From positions 21,999,853 to 22,063,852 of the forward strand of contig NC_056529.1 in the NCBI RefSeq assembly GCF_019175285.1: DNA of 64,000 nt, read 5' to 3'. Under the pieces are notes generated by a model. It had not been told where the DNA came from and did no database searches. It saw nothing but the letters and a program-made list of their open reading frames with translations. Of this stretch, positions 1 through 10,100 are shown piece after piece (the first letter of the stretch is position 1; each line of letters begins with the position of its first letter). A program made the translations under genes and the position numbers. This DNA is from Sceloporus undulatus (Eukaryota; Chordata; Lepidosauria; Squamata; Phrynosomatidae).

Positions 1-361
1 TAATTTATTTCAGGGAGATAAATTATTTGTAATGTATTACTTCCAAGGTCTCCTTAGAAGTCAGTTTTCACCGACTGATTTCAAGAAAGAGTGCCGCCGG
101 ATCCCAAAACGACTTTGCATTGAAGATGGCTAGAAAAAGGAGGGAGGGTTTCTTTGTGCCTATGTGAAAATGCACTCTGCGCATGCCCAGAGGTGCTCTT
201 GTCTCTCTGATTATCCAGTGATCTGTCCCAGACTTGAACCCGGGGCTCAGAAACGGATCTAACACCCAAATCAAGTTGCACCAGAGTCTGGCAGACCCAC
301 AATTGTTCGGACATGGGTCAGATCACACCCACGGCTCTGATTTTGTGTGTCATCTATACAG

Positions 362-3086
362 GTTTCCAAGTTGCCGTAATTTCCCGGGATGAAAGCCGAC
401 TGGAGAAACTGAGGCAGTTTTTGCCACCTTCGGCCTGCGATCGCCTCCATGCGCTCGTTGGGGATGTAGGTAAGGAAGGGCTTATGGGAAATCTGAGAAC
501 AATTTCACTAGCCAACCTTTGGAAAGACGGCTGGGTTTGCATCGCGGTTCCAGAAATGTTATTTTCCTGCAAGGATGCGGAAGGGAAAACGGTGGAGAAA
601 ATGCAGCTGTAAAGTCATTGAGAACCTAAGGATTTCCCCCGACTTCGTATGGTTTTCAATCATTTTAATTTTCTGCATTTCTTTCCCTGCCATTCGTTTT
701 CTTTTTAATAAATGGGCCCTCGGTCTCCGCTGCGGTTTGTTTTCGGCATCTGCAGCAGATACTAAAAACTGTGAACGTTCAAGTCCCATTATAGACCATG
801 GAGAAGTAGAATGGCGTTCCTTATATAAAACGGCAATATCAAATTGCTTTGGGGATTTTTTGGGGGTGGGAATATTTTTAAGCCACGGATGGTTGAATCC
901 ATGAATGCAGAATCTGTGGACGTGGAAGGACGACTGTATTAAATTGGTGTACCACCAAACTATAAATCCCAGGGATCCGTACCATGGAGCCATGGCAGTT
1001 AAAGCGGTGTCAAAATGGGTTATTTTTGCAGCACGAATGCAAGCCTTTTATGGCTATCTGCCCTCTCTTTCCTTCCAGGGTCGGAGGAAGGGGCCGAGGA
1101 CGCCAAGGGAGCCCTCCTGAAGGCCGTGGGGAAGGTGACGGACGTTGTCTCCTCGCTGGGCTTCAGCTGGTGGCAAGGAGGACCCCCGCTTTCTCAGTCC
1201 CTCAAAGAGCTGCACCGGGTGAGCATGGGAACGGAGGGGTCCTCGAGAAAGGTTTTGGGGGGCTGCTGTGCTGGGAATCTCCACCCACCACCCCAACAAT
1301 TTTATTCGTGCCCTTTTGCCACTCTTGGCTGCGTTTGCACTGGAAAAGGGACCCCACACTTTTAATCATGGAGTTTATCACACTGAGGCTGATTTCAGCA
1401 TTAAAGAGAGATTAAAGCGCATTCATCCCACAAATGAAGCGGAAATGGTGACTAATTGTGCAAATGTTTATCGCACGCAATTGCACAAACGAAGTGATAT
1501 CGGAAAGGTGTTGTTGTGGAAATCCCAAAAGTAAAAAGATGTGTTAGTGCTTCTTTGCAACCACTTTAACAACGGGTTTTGTGCGACGTTGTGCGAAATT
1601 GTTTTCCAGGATATTCATGGGATAAACTCCTTTGTGTGATAAACTCCAGAGACCAAATAAGAGAAGGTGTCCTCATTCCTTGATTAAACTGAGCGGTTCC
1701 CAAACCTTTCTGGGCTTCCCCCTTGCAATGGATTGGTCTGGGAGGGAAGAAGAGATTTGCTGTAGTAAGCCAGGAGACGGTTGCCGGACAATATGCCACA
1801 CAATGCCTCTCTTGCAGGTCTTGGACACGCTCCTCCTTAGCACCTTCACTGCCTGGAAGGCATTCTTTCCTCTGGTCAAGGACAATCCCAATGGGTCCTA
1901 CACCTTCATTACAGGTGAGAAACCTTGTCAGAGTGGAGTCCATTTACACAGCAGCTCAGAGAGTTTGAAGGGCCCCCCAGGTGCCATGTAGTACTACACT
2001 TTGCCATGCAGGAACACTAAAGCTAAAGCACTCCCAAAAGATGCCCATCCATCATCCAAAGATGGGGAGTCCACCACCCTTTGGGGAAGTCTGCTCCACT
2101 TTTGGATAGCTTCTATGGTCTTCACGTTCTTCTGACAGCATCTTATGCATGTGTAAATGCTCCTGTGGAAGCAGTGGGGCTTTTTCTAATCTAGGGCCAA
2201 GCATCTGCCTTTGGCCCAAGGCCATGGAGGCAGAATTGTGCTCTCAGTGTTGCTGTGCTTGCAGTGCGCAGGTAGGTGTGCCTTTTGGTATAAATCCAGT
2301 TGTGCATTGTTGCCATTCAGCACAAGGACTGCAGTTCATGCAAAGTGATGTGCTGACTGTGCAGCCCTGGTGCTGAATGACAATGATGCACAATTAGATT
2401 TACACCAAAAGGTACAGCTGTGCGCTCACCTACCTGTGCACTACAAGCACAGCAGCACAGAGAGCACAATTCTGCCTCCATAACCTTGGGCTGAAGGCAG
2501 ATGCTTGGCACTAGATTAGCAAAAGCCTCACTGCTTCCATAGGGGCATTTACACATGCATAAGATGCTGTCAGAATTATGGCCCTGGTGTCCATGCTAAG
2601 CCCTGGCCCAGGTGGCATCTCCATTGCAGCCCATTTGACCTTCTCTCTTCCAGGAGGGGCTGGTGAGCGTCTCCTGATGCCCGGCACAGGATTCCTAACC
2701 CTGGGGGCTGCCGGAGCCCTGGCATTTTCCCTCATAGTGAGGGAGGAGTACCCAGACGTCCCCTGCAAGCTGAACGAGGTCAGTGCAAGGCGGTGATGGA
2801 CACTGGGGTGGGATGGAGGGAGCAGAACTGCCTTCTTTGCTTCCAATCCAACCAGACCCACTTTCTCTGTACTCTGGGGCTTCCTAGAGGACCTTTCCCC
2901 TCTCGGTCCCCTTTAAATGGTGGGATGCTGAGCATCTTCTGTGGGAGTTTGGGAAAGAGAACGCCTCTGTGAGCAACACACCATCATGGCGCCATGTGTC
3001 CAGCTCTGTTTCAACATCCTGAACTGGAGAGAGAGAGAGTCTGCATATACACATTCAGCTATCCTTGGCTGGAAACNNNNNNNNNN

Positions 3087-3185
<99 letters not shown>

Positions 3186-3669
3186 CAAAAAGCAGACCTT
3201 GATTTTGCCATTTTATAGAAGGAACACGATTTTACTGTGGCATTGCATTGAATGGGACTTGAGTATCCACAGATTTTGGTATCCACAAGTAATCCTGGAA
3301 CCAAACTGCAGTGGATACCTAGGGCCCACTGTATGCGTAAATCACAAACAGGATTCCAGCCACAGTTAACAACAACAACAAGCCCTTGTCAGGAGTACAC
3401 TCCAGATTTCCAGCCAAGGGATGCTTGGTGTGGCTGGGGACCTGCCCTTTCTCCCATGCCCCTATGCCAACTCACCTTCCTTGCTTCCACAGGTGAAGAT
3501 CAACATGGGGGTGACCACTCCGGAGCGCCTGGGCCCAGGCTACGTGAGCCACTTGGAGGTGGGCAAAGCAGTGGCCTCCTTGGTGGAGAAGAGAGCCGTC
3601 TCCCACACGGTGCTGAGCGCCGTCTCTCCAGCCGACCTGAAGACCCTGGCGCTGGAGGGGAAGATCTGA
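362..3669 (+). CDS. Short-chain dehydrogenase-like protein, 3' five exons (partial)
   Basis: Five exons join in one frame: 362-469, 1079-1218, 1818-1914, 2654-2778 and 3493-3669 (TGA). They give the last 215 residues. All junctions are GT-AG and the phases agree. The visible part starts at the second Rossmann strand (GFQVAVISRDESRLEKL; the Arg suggests NADP preference). It continues with an acidic DV pair (VGDV), a helix, a fourth-strand region SSLGFSWWQGG, a fifth strand SYTFITGGAGERLL, and then PGTGFLTLGAAGALAF. The first strand with its TGxxxGxG loop must lie upstream of the window. In classical short-chain dehydrogenases these positions carry NNAG and YxxxK. Here both are absent, so the protein is either a pseudoenzyme or uses other chemistry. 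Human VPS9D1 is flanked on this side by SPATA2L and CDK10, not by a gene like this. I do not recognise a named orthologue. Fold assignment is likely; function is unknown. Confidence 0.75.
800..938 (-). mobile_element. Tigger-like miniature DNA transposon fragment
   Basis: Related to four other copies in the window (3183-3333, 10600-10816, 28797-28929, 63914-64000). Shared blocks are CACGGATGGTTGAATCCA and an end reading GGACGACTGTA. The copy is truncated at its other end. The ends resemble Tigger/MER2-type elements, so the family name is tentative. Confidence 0.55.
956..1050. mobile_element. Half of a palindromic hAT-like MITE
   Basis: CTATAAATCCCAGGGATC, then GGAGCCATGGCAGTTAAAGC and GGTGTCAAA, match one arm of the palindromic family seen in full at 12646-12856, 41735-41928 and 54040-54235. 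It sits just upstream of the second visible exon of the dehydrogenase-like gene. Confidence 0.6.
1370..1649. mobile_element. Putative 280-bp element with inverted ends
   Basis: GGAGTTTATCACACT at 1370 is mirrored by TGTGTGATAAACTCC ending at 1649. The interior is AT-moderate and carries many TTGCACAA-like inverted motifs. No coding sequence is seen. This is likely a non-autonomous DNA transposon, family unknown. Confidence 0.5.
2130..2575. mobile_element. 446-bp near-perfect palindrome (MITE)
   Basis: The left arm begins TTCTGACAGCATCTTATGCA and the right arm ends with its complement (ATAAGATGCTGTCAGAA). Both arms share TGTAAATG, CAAGCATCTGCCTT, AGAATTGTGCTCTC and TTGTGCTTGCAGTGC-type blocks. 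The centre is near 2350. The arms are about 215 bp each and differ at a modest number of sites. Confidence 0.85.
3077..3086. other. Run of ten N (sequence gap)
   Basis: Ten unknown bases sit at the left edge of a (TA)n(CA)n microsatellite, so the repeat length here is unresolved. Confidence 0.99.
3087..3183. repeat. (TA)n(CA)n compound microsatellite
   Basis: About 27 TA units (3087-3140) are followed by about 21 CA units (3141-3183). It lies in the last intron of the dehydrogenase-like gene and interrupts a Tigger-like MITE. Confidence 0.97.
3183..3333 (+). mobile_element. Tigger-like miniature DNA transposon, 3' part
   Basis: It contains CAAAAAGCAGACCTTGATTT, GGACTTGAGTATCCACAG and TACCTAGGGCCCACTGTA, matching the other copies in this window. 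Its 5' side is replaced by the microsatellite. Confidence 0.6.
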
Positions 3670-4224
3670 GGATCCACCAGCTGTGACCCTTCCCTTCCAT
3701 TGACCCCTCTTGTCCTGATCCTCTGTGGGCTCTCTCAAGCTAGGTAGGGAAAGGGGGCTTCATGTTGCCTTGAGGTAGGTTGCCAAGGGGTGGGCCGGGG
3801 GCATCTTACCTTAGTCAGATCCTTATGCTGGACTAGTGGAAGATGGATCCTTTCACGAGGCCACTAATGGGGCCATCTCTTTGCAGTATGGGTCAAACAC
3901 AGGAATGCTAGATAAGGGCCCAGATCCTGGTGCAAGTTCACTTTCTCCTCTCTCCTTGTACGCTTACCCTTCTCATTTGGTGCTGCCTCCCACCATGGCC
4001 ATTTAGTGGACAGAGGAAGACGGTCAAGCAGTGACCAGAGGTAAATCTAAAAGGGGTTCCCATACCTTTAGTGGCTGTACAGAAGAGGGGCTGTGCCCTT
4101 GGGAATGGCCTGTGGCCCATTTGGCTCAAAAAGAAGGGCCTTTCCAGATGCCAACAGCTTTGCATGTCCTTGCCATAACACGGTTCCTGCTTTGGGGCAA
4201 TTGTCATAGTCTCCTGCAGCTTTT

Positions 4225-4251
4225 AATAAACATTTTCATATATTTAATAAA
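4225..4251 (+). terminator. Poly(A) signals of the dehydrogenase-like gene
   Basis: Two AATAAA hexamers lie at 4225-4230 and 4246-4251, about 560 bp after the stop codon at 3667-3669. The 3' UTR would be 3670 to about 4270. The next gene, VPS9D1, converges from the other side, and its own signal lies about 385 bp away. Confidence 0.6.
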
Positions 4252-4614
4252 CCTTAAATGCTATGTGGTGTGTTTTTCTATTCTTCCCATCTGCTCTCTC
4301 CAGTTGTTCATCCCATTATTGGAGTCAACCAGTCTGCGTGCGATTTTGTACTATACAGATCTTACTAGGATAGCTTACGTAGGATCATATTGGCCATTTT
4401 TTAGCCGCTGCATCACACTGTTAAGTGAGATAAAATTTGCTTCTGTCCAGCAAACAGACCCTGAATGTGAGGCCAACTGGGAAGGGGGTAAGAAAAGCAG
4501 AGAAGGGCATGTATGTCCTTCCAACAATCCCATCATCCCCCCCCCCAAAACAACTGCACCACTGCATCATTCCAACAATTGCATCATACCATTCAAAGAA
4601 TGACAAAGTTGGCG

Positions 4615-5103
4615 AGCAGGCAAAAAACAAAGGTATTTATTACAGAAGGCCCGCAGGAGTGAAGCCGGAGAGCGGATGGAACCACAAGTATTTTAACAGG
4701 TCCCAAGGGTCAACAGATGGTCAGACACAAAGGAGCACATTTCAGGAGAAGGCAGTACCAAGTGCTAACTGCAGTAGCAGATCTGAATGGACGCTCTGTA
4801 AATTATTTCAGTGCTCATCGTCTTAACAGAAGCCTCCTCCAAGCTGGAAGGGAGGTCAGGACCCACTTGGTCCCAGGCAGGCTCCAGAGGCATCTCATAC
4901 CTCATACTCCTTTTTAAAGCTGAGATTCAAATCAAATCCAGTTGGATCAAATCCAGCTCAACCGTGCCTCCAAGGCAGACCTGCCAGCTTTGTGCAAATC
5001 CAACTACAGACCTTCCTATCAATAATGCACAGCTTGGCTTCTCCTCTCTGGCTCCAATGGCAATTTTAATTTTCAGTAAACTATATAAATTCTGAGCATT
5101 CTC

Positions 5104-5146
<43 letters not shown>

Positions 5147-6166
5147 TTTTCCCTTCATTTCTAGGTCCCTTCATTCACCGTTAGCCTTTGGAGTTTGCTT
5201 CAATTGGGGTTTTTTTTTGCAAATGGGCTCTAAAACTTACAGTGAGGACACCAGGATGGAGTGGGGAGTGGACACACAGTCCACTGGTCAAGGCTCTTAT
5301 TTCTTTATCCGGTGCAGAACATGTACACATGCGCACACTCAAATGTGTACACACTACAGTTCCCTCCCTTTCCTGACAGTCAAAACACCAGGTCCTGAGC
5401 CAAAGAGGGGACAATCCCACCCAGCAGCAAGAGCAGGAGACCCGTGTAGTGAAGCAGCAACGCAAGGGGAGAGGGCTCATGCAGAGGAGGAAAGGGGGCA
5501 TGCCAGGAGACCCTGGGGTCAGCTGCCCCCCAAGTCCTATCCCTGAACTGCTCTCTGGTCAAGGCTCACTAAGAACAAGGTTGCAAGGGAAGGACAGTAA
5601 CGGCTGCTTGTTTTCCAGTGGATGTGATGGCAGCAGTGGGGATCGTGCAAGAGGGAAGAGGCTACAGATCCCCCCCCTAAGTGAAGCGGGGAAGACGAAA
5701 TGGCTCCAGCCCTTCCGCTTCTCTACCCCTTCTGCTTCATGCTCAGTGGTGCAGAAGTGACAGACGGCAAGGACTCAGCAGCAAAGACGGGTTTAGACGA
5801 CGCACACCTTGGAGCCCAAACTGCAAAAACCAGCCTCACCCTGCTACGCTTAAGTTGGGGGCAGAGTGGGTAGACTTGCAAGGGGTTTTCTGGTTAACAC
5901 AAGGGCTGCAAGGCAGTCCCCCCCTCCTTCCCCAAATATTGCACAAAGTCTAGGGATGGGAAGGAAGGAGGGAGAGATCAGTGGCTGTGTCAGCAAGTTT
6001 CAGTTCAAGATGCATGGGAGTGGCGGTGGCGAGGTTTACCCTACGGCAAACATCTGCCTCCATCTGTTGCATGGGAGCAGCGAGGCAGAAGGGAGACAGC
6101 GTGGAGGAGACGGGGAGCAATGGCAGTCCATTGGGCAACCTGAGCAGGGCGAGGGGAAGGTCTCGG
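4615..6166 (-). other. VPS9D1: VPS9D1 3' UTR with poly(A) signal at 4636-4641
   Basis: Downstream of the TAG at 6167-6169 there is no further coding exon. On the minus strand the first convincing AATAAA is at 4636-4641, giving a 3' UTR of about 1.55 kb. It contains a (CT)n tract at 5106-5134 followed by (CA)n at 5135-5146. The UTR boundary is inferred from the hexamer only. Confidence 0.6.
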
Positions 6167-7082
6167 CTACTTCTCCAGGACAGGACGGTGGAGGGATTCC
6201 ACGTAGGAGATGGCGCTCTGTAGCGACGTCAAGCAATAGCCCTCCTCTCCTATCAGGTATCTGCAAAGAAAGGAGGGAAAGAGATAGAGACAAAGAAAAG
6301 AAATGGGGTGGGGGTGTCCCCTTTGGCATTGTCACCCCAAAGAGAGACAGTGGGCAGGCGACTCTTGAGAGGATGCTCTTGGATTGAAAAGCTCCAAGGC
6401 TGGCAGCTGCAACATCAGCATGGGACATCTCCATTCATTTACCATCTTCCTTCTCACACATGAGCCAAGAAGGTTAAAACAAGACACAACTAAATGGCAG
6501 ACCATTACAAAAAGCTTTTAAAACACACCAACAGTTCTATTAGTGCACACACACACAAAACAGGCAAACAATGAAATATCAAGCCATTCATTTACGACAG
6601 TATGAAATCATTTCACACACTTGACAATAAGGAAGAAACATCCTTATTATTTACTGCCAGAGCCAGCGTGGTGCAGTGGTTTGGACATTAGACACTAGGC
6701 CTTCGTGAGACCAAGATTCAAATCCCTGCTCAGCTGTGGAAACTCACTAGCTGACCTTTGCTGGCAGCAAAGTCACAGGAAGGGAGTGTGCAAATAAGTG
6801 GAGTGATGGCTGAACTCAATGGCCTTTGTCTCCATCCTCTGCCTCTCAAGACAGAAGACAGGAGAAAGCAAAGACAATCAGATAAGAAACAGGAACAGCC
6901 AGAAAAGCTTTAACTCCCTTCAGGGGTGACACAATAGTGTCAAAGAAGACATGACTGAAAACAGAGCAGAATACTTCCTCTCTGATACTTCTCTTTTTGC
7001 AGCCTCCACTTTTTTATTCTATTCTTTCCTGGTTTTGTCTCATTATGCTTTTTCTCTCTAGCTTAAATACGTGACTCTTCCC

Positions 7083-7126
<44 letters not shown>

Positions 7127-10100
7127 GGGAATGTACAGTTCTCTTGTCCAAGAGCTCCAACCGGCTGCCACTCTGTTCAGAGGCACAATTTAAAGTGCTG
7201 GTTATAACCTATATGACCCACGGATTAGTTTTGCAAAATTGCTGTTTAAAACAGCAATCTTGCACAAAAAGCCATCTGGCTATATCTCTTTTGTGTAAGA
7301 TTAATGTTTGCTAGGTTTAATAACACCTTGCATGAAAAACCACAATCCTGAACACAAAAAAATTACATACGGCTGTCTGAAAACGGTGCCTTTTAATGCA
7401 ACCCTCCTCCACAATTCTTATACAAAAACGCTCCCCATCCATGTATTTCCACTCAGAATAATTTCCCTAAAGATGACCGGACATGTGAATACAAGGTGAA
7501 GACTGCACAGAATTCTCTCCACTGTGTTATTCTTCCCAAAAAGGCTTCTCAAGTGTGAGGAAACACTTTTTATCAGCCGGGAAACGAGTATCAATGAATA
7601 CTCTTTCCTCCCTACTTGCAGCAAAGGAAACGCTGGTCCCTTCCAGAGCCTGAGCGCTGTCCCCACACAAGTGTCCTGTTGGATTACATCTTGCCCACAT
7701 GCTGACCACGTCTTGCTTCGGCTCGGCAGTTAGCAGGCCGTGTATAAATGGAGCTGACAGCCCGAGACGGTAGTGATGGAAGCAGTGGGGCTCGCACCCC
7801 ACGGACCAAGGCAGGCAGACAGAACTGGGAGGGTGGGCGGACGGGCGAGAGGCCCTCAACCGAAGGCCCCCAGCTGGATACCCAATGAAAGCAGGAAGGG
7901 ATATAATGAACCCATCAAAGCTGAAGGCCAAGAAGTCAGCCTAACTGTTTGATCCTTCAATGACAGAGTCTCAAAATGTTCCTAATGCAGAAGCTGCAAT
8001 GACTTCAATGTCGTCACAAAGCAGTCGGGCTAAATGGAAGCATCAGAGAGGACAGAAAAGCAGCTCCTTGTAGTTGTTGCTGCCTTTGTCAAAAATTTGC
8101 ACCTAAAAACCTAAAACACCACAGATCCTCATCCTGCCTCTGCGGTGAGCTCTCCATATGATCTTGAGCATCTGCCCTCAAACCCTTAAAAGAAAAGGTC
8201 ATCCACAGATGCATTTTGGAAGAAGCCTTCAAATTGACCCTACAAGGGTTCAAAATATCTTTGCTGAGTGATGCAAGGCTTACCTAACCTGGTTGTTTCA
8301 TTTCATGTGAGCATATTGTTTGTTGTGAATAAAAAGTTTTCTGAAACATGTTGAACTTTCTTGCAGTCTAGGTACTTATCCATAGAGCCAGTGTGGCCTA
8401 GTAGTTTGGAGCTCTGGACTATGACTCTATAGAAACCAGGGTTCAAATCCTCGCTCAGCCATCAAAACCCACTGGGTGACCTTGGGCAACCTGCACTCTC
8501 TCAGCCTCAGAGGAAGGCAATGGTAGAAAACTCCAGGAATACCCCATGATAGGGTCAGTATACATCGGAAACAACTTGAAGGCATGTAACAAGAAGGCAC
8601 TTGTCACTATACTTTCCCTGTTATTTCTGCCTCTAGGATCAATATTTTTGGTTAAAGAAGTAATGCCCAGGAAGAGATTGACTTTGTTAACTGAGGTCTA
8701 CCTGTAGTTGTGCCTCCAGAGAGGCTGTGCAAGAAAGGCCCCGCACCTACCCTTCGTGGATGAATTCCTCCAAAGCAGCACACTCCGAGACCAGCTGGGG
8801 AAGGTTGCTCTTCAGGACCACGTAGGACAGGATGGGAAGGAGGTCGTCAGCACCGCTACAAGGAGCAGGAGCAGGAGGAAGGCATCACCATGGTTACCTC
8901 TTGAAAAAGCTACCTTTTTTGGATTACAGCTCCCAGAATCCCTAGACTGCAAGGCCAATGATATGGGGAAGGCAGCTGAAATTGCTCTGCCTTTCTTTCT
9001 GCAGGGAAAGTTCCCTTGCTTTTAGCTTGGCACTCCCCTTGGCATGGATCAAGAGTAAAAGGCGACATGGGCAAAGGCATGGGGTGGAAGTTAGCAAGAA
9101 GGAGAGGAGGGGAGACCTGAGCAAACCTGCCCCATTGCTCAAGAAAGTGCAAGGGAACCACTGCATGCTTATAAGGAATCCTCTTAGGCCATGCTCTCTC
9201 TGCTTGGCATTCCCAGAGGCAGGGCAGCCACTTGTTGCCCAGATGCTAAGCCCCTTCCCTCTCTCCTCATCCACCCCAAAACCCCTCAAAACCCAGCAGT
9301 CCAAGGCAGGGATTCTGATGCCAGGCAGACAGGAGGGAGGGAATGGCAAACCAAGATCTCCCGGCCTTGGCGTGCAGAAAGAGACTAAAAGAAACAGTCC
9401 AGAAGGGGAATGCCACTTGCTCAATCTCCTTCCGCACCCAAATCCCTCAGCCTCCCATGGGCAGGAGCTTTGCCTCTCCAAATTCAGGGCACTGCTGCCT
9501 TGCCTTGCCACAGGCCCCAGCCCTGCAGTGACATTCCTGTCTTGCCTCAACCAGCCTAATTCCTTTGACAGCCCCCCACTCCCTGCTGGCTGGCAGGGGC
9601 GCCATCTCCGCTCTCCTCTTCCTCCGCCAACCCTTTCTGCTACCGACCGGCTAAGTCTCTGTGACAGATCCCCAGCGCCTGAACAGGCAAGACCCTCAAA
9701 GAGTCAGACGCGGAGAGCCGGCACTCTGGCCCAGCCTGGCAGGGGGTCCCCTCGCTGTCACAAGGGATCCTGTCAAAGCCGGTACGCCTCCCCTCTTTTG
9801 CCAATTGTGTGTTTGTGCGCCGGAGGGCCTGGGGCCAGTAAGCATGATCCAATGGGTTCATGTGGGGCTTCTGTGGGTTTGCCTTCTGTCACACAAGGGA
9901 GAAGAGGTATTTAGGCTTGCTGTGGCAAGGTGCAGCCTACAGATGTGTTGAGGGTGGGAATTGGGGTGGGAATTGCCTCTCCCTTAGTTGACCACCCCTG
10001 TCCAAGCAGTTAGTCAGAATCTCCTTCCTTCTATATTTGAATTATCTATCTTCCTAATTTTCAAATTGATAAAGGTGGTTACTATACCTTAAGATATCTG

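Noticed and set aside
2913-3369. Several overlapping frames with long Tyr-Ile, His-Thr or Cys-Val runs
   Set aside because: They are translations of the (TA)n(CA)n microsatellite.
6660-6725. A- and B-box motifs suggesting a tRNA gene
   Set aside because: The segment is the head of a SINE repeated many times in the window and does not fold into a cloverleaf.
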